This document shows, one piece after another, positions 50,591 to 59,508 of a DNA stretch of 64,000 bases (positions are counted from its first letter, which is position 1; every line of letters starts with the position of its first letter). The DNA comes from Ktedonosporobacter rubrisoli (GTDB lineage: Bacteria > Chloroflexota > Ktedonobacteria > Ktedonobacterales > Ktedonobacteraceae). The notes beneath the pieces were generated by a model, which was not told the DNA's origin, searched no databases, and worked only from the letters and a program-made list of their open reading frames with translations. Location of the stretch: NCBI RefSeq assembly GCF_004208415.1, contig NZ_CP035758.1:4340001-4404000 (forward strand), given 5' to 3'. Made by a program: the position numbers and the translations under genes.

Positions 50591-51106
50591 ATGTCAATAG
50601 AGCTAGACGACATCGATTTAAAAATATTGCAGTCGTTGCAGGAGGATGGGCGCATCTCACATGCAGCGCTGGGAAAAGCTGTCGGCCTGACAGGTCCCTC
50701 AGTCTATGCGCGCATTTTGCGTCTTGAACGTGAAGGTGTCATCAAGCGCTATACCACGTTCTTTGATCCCGACAAGATTGGCCAGCATGTTGTAGCATTT
50801 GTGCGTGTTACCACCCGAACTGCTTTTAGTGACGCGGAGCAGGAAGGCTTCGAGCAATTTGTTATGAAAGAGCCCCAGATTCTAGAATGCCACGATGTGG
50901 ATGGCGAGGACAGCTATATTTTGAAGATACGTACATCTTCGCCCCAAACCTTGCGGCAATTGCTCAAAGAGCTACGCATGTTACCCTTTGTGGCCCGCAC
51001 GGTTACCTCTATCGCCCTGGCCACGATCAAAGAAAGCGGGCTGACGATACCGTTACCCTCGCCTATTGAGGGTCCAGGACCAACAGAGCCAGGCAACACA
51101 ACCTGA
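50591..51106 (+). CDS. Lrp/AsnC-family transcriptional regulator (171 aa)
   Basis: N-terminal helix-turn-helix DLKILQSLQEDGRISHAALGKAVGLTGPSVYARILRLEREGVIKRY (described in part) followed by the RAM ligand-binding domain (VAFVRVTTRTAF, ILECHDVDGEDSYILKIRTSS). Such regulators respond to amino acids or related metabolites. It is divergent from prpB and 13 bp upstream of the large aminotransferase gene (85 bp to its preferred start), so either could be a target. The C-terminus has a short Pro-rich tail. Confidence 0.9.
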   Translation: MSIELDDIDLKILQSLQEDGRISHAALGKAVGLTGPSVYARILRLEREGVIKRYTTFFDPDKIGQHVVAFVRVTTRTAFSDAEQEGFEQFVMKEPQILECHDVDGEDSYILKIRTSSPQTLRQLLKELRMLPFVARTVTSIALATIKESGLTIPLPSPIEGPGPTEPGNTT

Positions 51107-51190
51107 AACATTCCCGGCATGCTTCTTCTATACCAGCATGAAACTACCATTAGCATTGTAAGCGTCCAATTCAACAACAGGAGTTTTATT

Positions 51191-54100
51191 ATGGAACTTA
51201 TAACGCCTGTTTTTAGCGAGCAGGAAGCCGGCGCTCTAGTCAGTCAGTTATATGGCCTTGAGGCTTCGGCCAGACTGCTACCGGGAGAGCGCGACCAGAA
51301 TTTTTATGTACAGACCAGGCAAGGAAAAACTTTCGTGCTAAAGATTGCTCCCGCCTCAGAAACGTACGATACACTGGACCTACAAAACCAGACGCTCCAT
51401 TATTTAAGCACGCAGTTACCAGAGCTGGCCTTGCCGCGCGTGCATCCTACGCGTGATGGAGATTTCATTGCCTCTCTCTCGCATGCCAGCGGAACTCAGA
51501 GTTTTGTTCGTCTGCTCACCTATATTCCGAGTAAGCTCCTGGCCCAAACCCGGCCCCATACGCCAGAGCTCCTACATAGCCTTGGCCACACTCTGGGCAG
51601 GCTGGATCGGGCACTCTTCAACTTCTCCCATCCTGCGGCCCAGCGTGTCCACAAATGGGACGTTTCGCGTGCCGATCAGCTCTATGATGACATCCACTAT
51701 ATCGCACAACCTGGACGACGTAAGCTCATCGAAGAGCTATATAGACAATTCGAGCAGCGCGCCATCCCCTACCTACCAGAACTGCGCCGTAGTATCATTC
51801 ACGCTGATGCCAACGACTACAATGTCCTGGTTGATGCCACGCGTACAGAGCTCCCACGCGTCATTGGCCTTATCGACTTTGGCGACATGCTCTATACGAA
51901 CACCATCAACGAGCTAGCAATCGCCGCAGCCTATGCTATGCTCGATAAAGTCGATCCTCTTGCTAGCGCCAGGCATGTCGTATCCGGCTATCATCAGGCC
52001 CTACCGCTGACAGAAGCCGAACTGGAGGTACTTTATCCCTTGATCTGCGCGCGCCTCTGCATCAGCGCCATTAATGCCGCCCGTCAGCAAGCCGACCAAC
52101 CTCACAACAGCTACTTACAGATCAGCACCCAGCCGGTCTGGGCTTTGCTAGAACAGCTTGCTCCGCTTTCAGCACAGCTGGCCCATTATACTTTTCGCCA
52201 GGCCTGCGCCCTCCCAGCCTGTCCCCATACGGCAACCGTCGTAGATTGGCTCACCCATAACTCACAGCAGATCGGACGCCTTGTTGAGCCTGAAATGACC
52301 GTAGATAATACGCTGGTTTTTGATCTTAGCATAGATAGCTTGGAGCTAGGCAACGTAACAGATTTTAGCGATACTGAGGAATTTGGCCGCCGACTTTTCG
52401 CGCGTATGAAAGCTGCCAACGCAGCTATTGGGATTGGCAAATATAACGAAGCACGCCCTATTTATACCGCCCCCATGTTTGACTGCCCGACAGATAATGG
52501 CCTGGAACAGCGCACAATCCACGTAGGGCTGGATATCTTTATGGAAGCCGGCACGCCTATCTTTGCCCCCCTGGCCGGCACTGTGCATAGCGTTAAGAAT
52601 AATGTGGGCGACAAAGACTACGGTCCTACCATCGTTCTGCAGCACAGCATTCCTGAAGCCGAGCTCACCTTCTACACCCTCTATGGCCATTTGAGTACAG
52701 ATTCTCTTGCCGGTCTGCAGGAGGGCATGCCTATAAAGCGCGGAACGCTTCTTGCCCGCATAGGCAAAGAACACGAAAATGGAGGCTGGCCGCCCCATCT
52801 ACACTTCCAGATCATCAGCGATATGCTGGGAAAAGGGGGCGAATTTCCTGGCGTTATCAATCCCAGCGAGCGAGAGGTCTGGTTGAGCATCAGCCCCGAT
52901 CCTAATCTGATTGCAGGCATTCCTGCTGCGTGCTTTCCTAAAGAGCGGAGCATAAGCGATGAGCGCATTCTGGCCATCCGCCAGAAGCATATCGGCAGCA
53001 ATCTAAGCATTTCTTATCATCAACCACTGCATATTGTGCGCGGCTATCGCCAATATCTCTATACAGATACTGGCCGCCACTACCTGGATGCCGTCAATAA
53101 CGTCGCTCATGTTGGACATAACCATCCCCATGTTGTGCAAGCCGGGCAGCGCCAGATGGCCATTCTCAATACCAATACGCGCTATCTGCACGAGAACCTG
53201 GTTCGCTACGCCGAGCGCCTTTGCGCTATGCTGCCACCTGAGCTGAGCGTCTGCTATTTTGTTTGCTCAGGCAGTGAAGCCAACGAGCTAGCCCTGCGCC
53301 TCGCCCGCGCCCATAGCCGGCAAAAAGATATCATCGTCGTAGATACAGCCTATCATGGCAATACTACCACGCTTATCGATATCAGCCCCTACAAGTTTGA
53401 TGGGCCCGGCGGGACCGGAGCACCTCCATATGTACACGTAGTTCCGCTGCCCGATAGCTATCGAGGGCTTTATCGGGGAAATCAGCCCCAGGCAGGTGAG
53501 CGCTACGCCCGGCATATCGCTGAGGTCATCGCGCGCATGCAGCAGCAGGAGAAAGGACCTGCCGCCTTTATCTGCGAATCGATTGGCGGCTGCGCCGGGC
53601 AGGTAGTTTTGCCGGAGGGATATCTGCAGGCTGCCTATCAGCATGTACGGCAGGCTGGCGGTGTATGTATCGCCGATGAAGTACAGACAGGCTTTGGTCG
53701 TGCCGGCTCCCATTTCTGGGCCTTTGAGACACAGGGAGTTGTACCGGATATCGTGACCATGGGCAAACCGATTGGCAATGGTCATCCTCTCGGCGCCGTA
53801 GTCACTACTCAAGAGATTGCCGCTACTTTTGACAATGGAATGGAATATTTCAATACCTTTGGGGGCAATCCAGTCTCCTGTGCTATTGGGATGGCGGTCC
53901 TTGATGTCATTGAACAGGAACAATTACAGGAGAACGCACGCAAGACGGGCGCCTATCTGTTACAGGGCTTACGTGAGCTTCAGGGCAGGCATCCCTTAAT
54001 AGGAGATGTACGCGGTCTGGGCCTTTTTATCGGTGTAGAATTAGTTCTCAATCGTGAAACGCTGGAACCTGCCGCTGAGCAAGCTGCTTATATAGCCAAT

Positions 54101-54253
54101 CGCATGCGCGATCACGGGATCTTAATCAGCACCGATGGGCCCCTGCATAACGCTTTGAAGATCAAGCCGCCAATTGTCTTTGACGAAGCCAACGCTGATC
54201 TTCTGATAGCCGCGCTTGACAAGATTCTCGGCGAGGATTTTGTTCAGGTATAG
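51191..54253 (+). CDS. Three-domain protein: APH-type kinase, M23-type domain, class III aminotransferase (1020 aa)
   Basis: Start at 51191 (MELITPVFSEQEAGALVSQ) after GGAG. Domain 1 (~1-340): aminoglycoside-phosphotransferase/choline-kinase-like, catalytic HADANDYN (His204) and LIDFGD. Domain 2 (~430-560): M23/LytM-like with metal ligands intact (HVGLD, His444/Asp448; HLHF, His536/His538). Domain 3 (~600-1020): PLP aminotransferase class III, IADEVQTGFGRAG and PLP-lysine Lys859 in MGKPIGNG. This exact order is known in other bacteria. A role with hydroxylysine-, ethanolamine- or similar amino-phosphates fits relatives of domain 1 and 3. No signal peptide, so domain 2 is cytoplasmic. Confidence 0.88.
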   Translation: MELITPVFSEQEAGALVSQLYGLEASARLLPGERDQNFYVQTRQGKTFVLKIAPASETYDTLDLQNQTLHYLSTQLPELALPRVHPTRDGDFIASLSHASGTQSFVRLLTYIPSKLLAQTRPHTPELLHSLGHTLGRLDRALFNFSHPAAQRVHKWDVSRADQLYDDIHYIAQPGRRKLIEELYRQFEQRAIPYLPELRRSIIHADANDYNVLVDATRTELPRVIGLIDFGDMLYTNTINELAIAAAYAMLDKVDPLASARHVVSGYHQALPLTEAELEVLYPLICARLCISAINAARQQADQPHNSYLQISTQPVWALLEQLAPLSAQLAHYTFRQACALPACPHTATVVDWLTHNSQQIGRLVEPEMTVDNTLVFDLSIDSLELGNVTDFSDTEEFGRRLFARMKAANAAIGIGKYNEARPIYTAPMFDCPTDNGLEQRTIHVGLDIFMEAGTPIFAPLAGTVHSVKNNVGDKDYGPTIVLQHSIPEAELTFYTLYGHLSTDSLAGLQEGMPIKRGTLLARIGKEHENGGWPPHLHFQIISDMLGKGGEFPGVINPSEREVWLSISPDPNLIAGIPAACFPKERSISDERILAIRQKHIGSNLSISYHQPLHIVRGYRQYLYTDTGRHYLDAVNNVAHVGHNHPHVVQAGQRQMAILNTNTRYLHENLVRYAERLCAMLPPELSVCYFVCSGSEANELALRLARAHSRQKDIIVVDTAYHGNTTTLIDISPYKFDGPGGTGAPPYVHVVPLPDSYRGLYRGNQPQAGERYARHIAEVIARMQQQEKGPAAFICESIGGCAGQVVLPEGYLQAAYQHVRQAGGVCIADEVQTGFGRAGSHFWAFETQGVVPDIVTMGKPIGNGHPLGAVVTTQEIAATFDNGMEYFNTFGGNPVSCAIGMAVLDVIEQEQLQENARKTGAYLLQGLRELQGRHPLIGDVRGLGLFIGVELVLNRETLEPAAEQAAYIANRMRDHGILISTDGPLHNALKIKPPIVFDEANADLLIAALDKILGEDFVQV

Positions 54254-54268
54254 GACAAAGCATTCCAT

Positions 54269-54299
54269 TCCCTGGCAAAGCTTTGTTCTTTGCCAGGGA
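54269..54299 (+). terminator. Hairpin after the three-domain gene
   Basis: TCCCTGGCAAAG (54269-54280) pairs perfectly with CTTTGCCAGGGA (54288-54299), then CTTATCTC. Confidence 0.65.
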
Positions 54300-54436
54300 C
54301 TTATCTCATAGCCTGCTCTCCAGCGTGTCTATTCTCAGATGCCTGTTACTATCCCCTCATCACTATCCACAACGAGGCAAGCAATAAGCCGCTCTGTCAA
54401 TTTTCCAGAAGCAATTAGCAATAGTACAAGACCAGC

Positions 54437-54772
54437 TTACAACAGCTCATCGCTTGAGGGCTCCTGAAGAAGATCGCTGTTTGCCTGCCCCTCCTCGGCT
54501 TCTTCAGGAACAGGCAAATCCTCAGGAACAACTGGATTGATAAAGCCAATAAGCAAGCGAATAATCCCGATCAAGGTAATCAAGATCCCCAGCCCAATCA
54601 CAATCCAATCAATCGAGGGGATACTCCCGCGCAGAAGTATCGCCAGCAGAACGATAAGCAGGCCCAGCAGAATAATGGTCAAGCCACTGGCAATAAATTT
54701 ATTCGATTTCTCCCGTACAGCCAGATAAAAGATTCGCGAGCGTCGTTCATTTTTGACATTATCATCTGCCAT
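54437..54772 (-). CDS. Small two-helix membrane protein (111 aa)
   Basis: Start at 54772 (MADDNVKNERRSRIFYLAV) is preferred over 54808 because GAAGGGAG precedes it. Hydrophobic helices lie at about residues 26-46 (FIASGLTIILLGLLIVLLAIL) and 52-76, with a Pro/Glu-rich acidic C-terminus (PVPEEAEEGQANSDLLQEP). Family not recognised; similar small DUF-type membrane proteins are widespread. Confidence 0.65.
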   Translation of the reverse strand: MADDNVKNERRSRIFYLAVREKSNKFIASGLTIILLGLLIVLLAILLRGSIPSIDWIVIGLGILITLIGIIRLLIGFINPVVPEDLPVPEEAEEGQANSDLLQEPSSDELL

Positions 54773-55082
54773 ACAACAAACTCCCTTCTGTCGTGGAAGA
54801 ACTCCCATCGATGATGACCATCTTGCAAATATTATACTTCAAGCGAGGCAATTTTGTGGCTCAAGCAGTGCGCTCATTCACTTTTGCGGCAATTGGAACT
54901 TTAGCCGAAATGACATCATTAGCTTGCTAATTTTTCCAGAGAGTATCATTTATACTCATTTTTCGAGAAACATTAATTTTAGTGATATCAATAATCAGAG
55001 TAACGGAGTATACTTTAGTAGCGTGCTCTAGTATTACGGAGCAGACAGAGACTGTCGGCGCTTATAAGGGAGAAAGGAGATA

Positions 55083-55139
55083 ATGCTCACGCTAAGACCA
55101 GACCGACAAAATTTCTTCGGACTTATTGGATTACTTTAA
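55083..55139 (+). CDS. 18-codon mini-ORF (possible leader peptide)
   Basis: ATG at 55083 follows AAGGGAGAAAGGAGATA, an unusually strong Shine-Dalgarno, and encodes MLTLRPDRQNFFGLIGLL then TAA. It ends just before the hairpin at 55142-55160 and about 270 bp before the ParM-like gene. The arrangement fits a translated leader for attenuation or a small hydrophobic peptide. It is not proven to be expressed. Confidence 0.4.
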   Translation: MLTLRPDRQNFFGLIGLL

Positions 55140-55141
55140 CC

Positions 55142-55160
55142 AGGCCTACCTACTAGGCCT
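55142..55160 (+). promoter_or_regulatory. Hairpin following the mini-ORF
   Basis: AGGCCTA (55142-55148) pairs perfectly with TAGGCCT (about 55154-55160), followed by TCGTTT. With the mini-ORF directly before it, it could act as an attenuator terminator. Confidence 0.45.
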
Positions 55161-55410
55161 TCGTTTACTCCGCATGATGGATTGAGGATGCATGCAGATA
55201 GCCTATGGAACTAGAAGTACCCGAAAAGCTGATCCATTATATATGCGCAGCGCAAATTCCATAAAGTTCCATTAGCTCATTCATAATAGGTACTAATCGA
55301 CGAATTGAAAGATACGGGACCAGTACCAGTTCGTTAAGAAAAGTGATATACACACTATTCATGTGGAGTGGATATTTAGGTAGAAAAGTAGACAGAAAGG
55401 AATCGATTCC

Positions 55411-56499
55411 ATGAAATGGTATCCCTACGGACATGACTTTGGCAATGCGGAAATGGGTGGCGTCACGGTAATCAATGGGAGAACAGTGTCTCTCAGCGTC
55501 CCTACTGCATTTGCCAAGGCGGATATCAGTGCAATGAATAGCCTTGGTGTTAAAGTAGATCAATCTAATACACACACTATTCGCTTTTATGGTGAAGAAC
55601 TAGCCTACTCTGTAGGGGAGCTGGCGCTACAGCAGTCCATTGAGGTATACCACGGACGTGGAGATATTCAGCGCTATGCCAGCAGATATAGTCTGCGCGG
55701 CCTATTAACTATCGCGTCATCACTTATTCCTGATCCAGAATTTGGGTTACACGTGGTCACGGGCTTGCCAGCCGAAACCTACATTAAGAATTTGAGCCTA
55801 CGCAACAACATCAAAGCAGCACTGGATGGGAAGCATGTCTTTACAACTGACAATGGTAAAACCTGGCGCAGCGTTACTATTGAGGTTGCCACAGTTGTGA
55901 TGGAAGGAGCCGGAGCGCTCATTGCTTATGGCGATAAATCAGCCAGCAAAACAACTGAGAGTGCGGTGATCGACATCGGTGGTCGCACTACTGATCTTTA
56001 TGTGGCTCGCGGACAGGTTCCTGTCGCTGAGTACTGTAAAGGCAAGCCTCTGGGTGTCGAGACGGCGACTCAAATGCTCATAGATACATTTGAGAACAAA
56101 TACGAGCGCCCGCTTTCGCTGCTTGAGGCACGCGAGATCATGTATGCCTACGCATCTAATGGCGAACATAACTACCCTGATATCTCTGTCTATGGAAAAG
56201 CTGTTGGCTCTCTTGAGCTAGATCGTCTGGCCAAAGAGGCAGTAAATCAGGTTGGCAGTGAAATTGTCTCATTTGTCGCTATGGTCTGGCGCCAGAGCGA
56301 TCGCGATGCAGTCGCGGCAAGCTTTAAGCCAGTGCTCAGTATTGGTGGAGGTGTCTACTATTTCTATCGAGTCCTGAAGCAGCGCATCCCGCATCTCTCT
56401 CGTCCAGACGATCCTATCCATGCAAATGCGCTTGGTTATTGCACACTAGCCGGTCGTTTACTTATTCGTAAGGTCCAGGCTAATGGGGTTAAAGCATAA
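55411..56499 (+). CDS. ParM/StbA-like actin-family protein (362 aa)
   Basis: Bacterial actin-like ATPase. Phosphate-1 loop GHDFGNAEMGG at residues ~7-17; phosphate-2 loop VIDIGGRTTDLYVARG; adenosine region SIGGGVYYF; hinge GVETATQMLIDTF. Such proteins form filaments that move plasmids or organise other cell structures. The start follows AGAAAGGAATCGATTCC. A small gene 27 bp downstream on the same strand is in the place where ParR-type adaptors are found. A chromosomal location beside housekeeping genes suggests a captured or repurposed partition system. No integrase was seen around it. Confidence 0.8.
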   Translation: MKWYPYGHDFGNAEMGGVTVINGRTVSLSVPTAFAKADISAMNSLGVKVDQSNTHTIRFYGEELAYSVGELALQQSIEVYHGRGDIQRYASRYSLRGLLTIASSLIPDPEFGLHVVTGLPAETYIKNLSLRNNIKAALDGKHVFTTDNGKTWRSVTIEVATVVMEGAGALIAYGDKSASKTTESAVIDIGGRTTDLYVARGQVPVAEYCKGKPLGVETATQMLIDTFENKYERPLSLLEAREIMYAYASNGEHNYPDISVYGKAVGSLELDRLAKEAVNQVGSEIVSFVAMVWRQSDRDAVAASFKPVLSIGGGVYYFYRVLKQRIPHLSRPDDPIHANALGYCTLAGRLLIRKVQANGVKA

Positions 56500-56526
56500 C
56501 TACTCAGAAGAGAGAAAGATAGTTAT

Positions 56527-56904
56527 ATGGCACAGGATACAGAAAAGTTTTTGTATTTTAATGTTGGTCTCCTCAAAGACTCATTTACGCTGGAAGCGCT
56601 CAGACAAGACGCCCTGAAGTATCATATGATCGATCATCCAGGTCAATTAATCGCTCTTCGTCTAACTGAGTATTATGAAATGATAAGTAGGGGGCAGAAG
56701 CCTCCCGCAGCCAGTTTCTCGCTCGATACGCCGCCGGTTCCCGGCCTTACAGGATCACGAGAAAATGGCACAGGTACGGCTAAGGCAAGTTCTCAGGTGG
56801 CTCAAGCAAACGAACATACTCCGGTGGACGATAGCCCGCTCACCACTTCACCAGATGCCGACTTGAATGCCGATGAGGCAGCCGATTACTGGACGTCCAT
56901 GTAA
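56527..56904 (+). CDS. Small partner protein downstream of the actin-like gene (125 aa)
   Basis: The N-terminal ~60 residues (FLYFNVGLLKDSFTLEALRQ, LIALRLTEYYEMISRGQK) are compact and helical; the C-terminal ~65 are disordered and acidic, ending AADYWTSM. Not a recognised family. Its position, size and folded-plus-acidic-tail organisation are like filament adaptor proteins (ParR, whose tail caps ParM), so a ParR-like role is a reasonable but unproven idea. RBS GAGAGAAAG. Confidence 0.6.
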   Translation: MAQDTEKFLYFNVGLLKDSFTLEALRQDALKYHMIDHPGQLIALRLTEYYEMISRGQKPPAASFSLDTPPVPGLTGSRENGTGTAKASSQVAQANEHTPVDDSPLTTSPDADLNADEAADYWTSM

Positions 56905-57059
56905 GGGGGCCGAAAGGGAAGCTGGTATGCTTAAATAGATGAGGTTGGCATGACAATGCTACATGAATATGCAGTTTTGGGCTAACCACAATCCTATGCA
57001 GCAATCATTAGGAACGCTCAGCCAATTTTACCTTTAAACCTTTCTGACCCTCAAGAGCG

Positions 57060-57101
57060 CTGAGCGCAAGTTAGAGCAGAAAGTCTCAAGCTTGCGCTCA
57101 G
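57060..57101. terminator. Hairpin between convergent genes
   Basis: CTGAGCGCAAG (57060-57070) pairs perfectly with CTTGCGCTCAG (57091-57101) between the partner gene and the HIT gene; probable bidirectional terminator. Confidence 0.6.
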
Positions 57102-57112
57102 TTGCGGGTTGC

Positions 57113-57562
57113 TTAGCGCACAGCCTGCAATTTGCGCGTGAATTCCTCACAAAACGCAGTCAACGCTTCAGCCGAAAGGGCCTGCTCACCTTCTACCTTT
57201 AAAAGCTCAAAGATTCGCGGTCCCTTGAGATGCTCTGGCAAGTTAGCTGGTTTTGGCACAACATGAATATGAACGTGGTGAAAGCCCTGGCCTTCGGCAA
57301 AGCACATCATGTACTCTTTCTGGACCGCAGGATCGGTATGCATTGCTTGAACCAGCTTATATTCAATCTCGGCCAGTTCCTGGAATTCCTCTTTGCTTAG
57401 CTCATGCAGCGCTTCGATATGGCGCCTGGGCAAAATGACAAGCCAACCAGGATGGCTTGTTGGGTAGGCGTGATCGACAACCCAGGACTCCCCTTGATAA
57501 ATATACGGACCTGGCGAGATACGCCGCTCACCACTCAAATTCAGGCATGTAAGACATTCCAT
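57113..57562 (-). CDS. HIT-family nucleotide-binding protein (149 aa)
   Basis: Histidine-triad hydrolase/transferase: GFHHVHIHVVPKP carries the H-x-H-x-H motif, and WLVILPRRHIEALHELSKEE is the typical strand-helix. A CLTC pair at the N-terminus (MECLTCLNLSGERR) plus a downstream HxxxH could make a zinc site, as in several HIT branches. It would hydrolyse nucleoside phosphoramidates or dinucleotides. Convergent with the actin-like operon. Confidence 0.9.
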   Translation of the reverse strand: MECLTCLNLSGERRISPGPYIYQGESWVVDHAYPTSHPGWLVILPRRHIEALHELSKEEFQELAEIEYKLVQAMHTDPAVQKEYMMCFAEGQGFHHVHIHVVPKPANLPEHLKGPRIFELLKVEGEQALSAEALTAFCEEFTRKLQAVR

Positions 57563-57624
57563 GCAATATCCTCATTCCTACGATGTTTTACCCAATAAGT
57601 ATAACATCATAAGGCAGAGGGCCA

Positions 57625-57649
57625 GCAAAGCCATGTGAGCTAGCTTTGC
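57625..57649 (-). terminator. Hairpin after the monooxygenase gene
   Basis: GCAAAGC (57625-57631) pairs with GCTTTGC (57643-57649), flanked by further GCC/GGC pairs; no U-tract, so a weak terminator. Confidence 0.35.
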
Positions 57650-57685
57650 CGGCATCTTATCATCGCCCTTACTCTTGCCAGAGAA

Positions 57686-59347
57686 CTATTGAGCACTTGA
57701 AGCCTGATAGCCCAACAATTGTTTAAGCACTTGCGCCAGCGACTCTTCAGTAACTGGTGTTTCTTGTGTGGAACGCCAGGCCACAAAGCCATCGGGGCGT
57801 AGGAGAAGCGCCTCCCCATCCCGACTCCCTACCGCCGCCTGCCACTTATTCCCCTCATCCTGCAAATCGCCTTCCGGCCCGATTCTATAGGCCCGCAGAG
57901 GCAGCCCTTGTCTCTCAGCTAACGCACGAGCCACCTCGCACCAGGCTTGCCCTTTCTCATCCGTCAGCAGCACAAAGCGCTTATCGCTCAAATCGAGCGT
58001 CGAGACCAACGTATCTTCATGACGCAGCCAGACATGCGGAACACGCGTTCCTTGCTCACCGGTAAGCGTCAAGCTATCAGTATTTGTCTCTGCTGAAGCA
58101 TTCGCGATGATAGCTCGCGAACGATACTGATAGCCCACAATCAGCAGAAACGGGTTAATCAGCTGCTTTAGATCCTCGGCATTGTTCTCGGTGGCAACCC
58201 CATAGCGTGTAAAAATGTCTGTCCCAAGAGCAGCCTGTTTACCACATATGCAGGCGATTGGACGCCGCTCCGCTTCGTAGGTCGTCAGCAGAGTTGGGGA
58301 GGCCAGACCTTTGTAAACAGCCGCAAGTTTCCAGGCGAGATTGTGCGCATCGGCAATACCTGTCGTTCCTCCCAGTGCACCCCAGGGCGGCATAAGGTGA
58401 GCAGCATCTCCAGTTAGCAGAATCCGACCTTGTTGATAGCTATCGGCAATATGCACCGCCGATTCCCAGGGACTAATTTGCTTGATTTCAATAGCTATCT
58501 CGGACACACCAATAGCCCGCTTGAGCAGCTCGATACAACGCTCGACAGGAAAGTCTTCAGGTTTCTCGCCTTTATGTGGGTCATAAGAGAGATGGAAAGC
58601 CCAGCGATCTGTGTTATTTAGCGCGATAAACAGACCACGTACGTGCTCATTCTCAATGAAGCACTGGCTGAATGTGCGTCCCTTGACTAGCTCGCTCAAA
58701 TCGGCCATAAAGTAGATGTTGAGATAGTGCTCTAACGTTCCTTGCCCACTCGTTGAGATCTTGAGAGCCCGGCGGATAGGGCTGCGTGCTCCATCAGCAG
58801 CAATCATATAATCAGCGCGCACGACAAACTGTTTGCCAGTAGTTCGTTCGCAGAGGACAGCTGTTACACCTTCCTTGTCCTGTTCAAAACTTAGCATTTC
58901 TGTTGAGAAACGGATGTCACCACCCCGTGCGCGCGCCGCCTTGAGAAGCACTGGCTCCAATTCATCCTGCGGACAGAAACAGAATGAGGCGGGCGCGATC
59001 TCCTTATCCATATAGCCAGGTGTCTTGAGATTGATCTGTTGTGCCTGCGCACTAATCAGCGTTTCGCCGACTCGCAGACCCCCGAAGTGCCCCTGCTTAA
59101 TGGTAGTGGCCCCTACACGATAAATCTCTTGATCGAGCCCAATCTCGCGGTACAATTCCATGCTGCGAAAATGCACGCCACGAGCGCGTGGCAAGATAGA
59201 AGTTCCGGCATGGCGCTCCACCAGCATAAAAGGCACTCCCTGATGCTGAAGAAACAAGGCTTGCGAGAGGCCAATCAGCCCGCCACCGACAATCAAAACC
59301 GGTATATGTTCATCATAGTGCAAAGCCTTCTGTTGAGTTATATCCAT
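57686..59347 (-). CDS. FAD-dependent aromatic-ring monooxygenase (553 aa)
   Basis: PheA/TfdB-type (class A) flavin hydroxylase. N-terminal FAD motif VLIVGGGLIGLSQALFL with ERHAGTSILPRARGVHFRSMEL; DG-like region YMIAADGARSPIRRAL; second FAD motif ILLTGDAAHLMPPWGALGGTTGIADAHNLAWKL (in part). The C-terminal ~130 residues are the thioredoxin-like domain. The start at 59347 (MDITQQKALHYDEHIPVL) follows GAAAGGGAAAGACAAAT. It sits 160 bp downstream of a LuxR/MalT-type regulator on the same strand, which may control it. Substrate unknown (phenol, polyketide or tetracycline-like). Confidence 0.88.
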   Translation of the reverse strand: MDITQQKALHYDEHIPVLIVGGGLIGLSQALFLQHQGVPFMLVERHAGTSILPRARGVHFRSMELYREIGLDQEIYRVGATTIKQGHFGGLRVGETLISAQAQQINLKTPGYMDKEIAPASFCFCPQDELEPVLLKAARARGGDIRFSTEMLSFEQDKEGVTAVLCERTTGKQFVVRADYMIAADGARSPIRRALKISTSGQGTLEHYLNIYFMADLSELVKGRTFSQCFIENEHVRGLFIALNNTDRWAFHLSYDPHKGEKPEDFPVERCIELLKRAIGVSEIAIEIKQISPWESAVHIADSYQQGRILLTGDAAHLMPPWGALGGTTGIADAHNLAWKLAAVYKGLASPTLLTTYEAERRPIACICGKQAALGTDIFTRYGVATENNAEDLKQLINPFLLIVGYQYRSRAIIANASAETNTDSLTLTGEQGTRVPHVWLRHEDTLVSTLDLSDKRFVLLTDEKGQAWCEVARALAERQGLPLRAYRIGPEGDLQDEGNKWQAAVGSRDGEALLLRPDGFVAWRSTQETPVTEESLAQVLKQLLGYQASSAQ

Positions 59348-59508
59348 ATTTGTCTTTCCCTTTCGCGCGTAATCACGATGTCGATAGGGCAAAGTTTAGC
59401 CTGCATCCGGGTAAGCTGACATCACACGAATAGATAATTGCCTGGATGATTAGCTTCTTGAAGATCTTGAAGCGAAGGAGGGAAAATAGCCAAGGAATGG
59501 GTCAGGAT

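Larger units (their letters stand above)
54773..55410. other. 638-bp region upstream of the ParM-like gene
   Basis: Contains the mini-ORF at 55083-55139 and its hairpin. A -10-like TATACT sits at 55009. Imperfect ACGAATTG/CAGTTCGT elements (about 55300-55335) flank GGTACT repeats. No perfect iteron array typical of a classical parC centromere was found by eye, so a centromere is possible but not demonstrated. Confidence 0.4.

Noticed and set aside
55237..55575. 112-aa minus-strand ORF antisense to the start of the ParM-like gene
   Set aside because: No RBS, no recognisable motif, and it overlaps the clear actin-like coding sequence in an incompatible frame; treated as a shadow.
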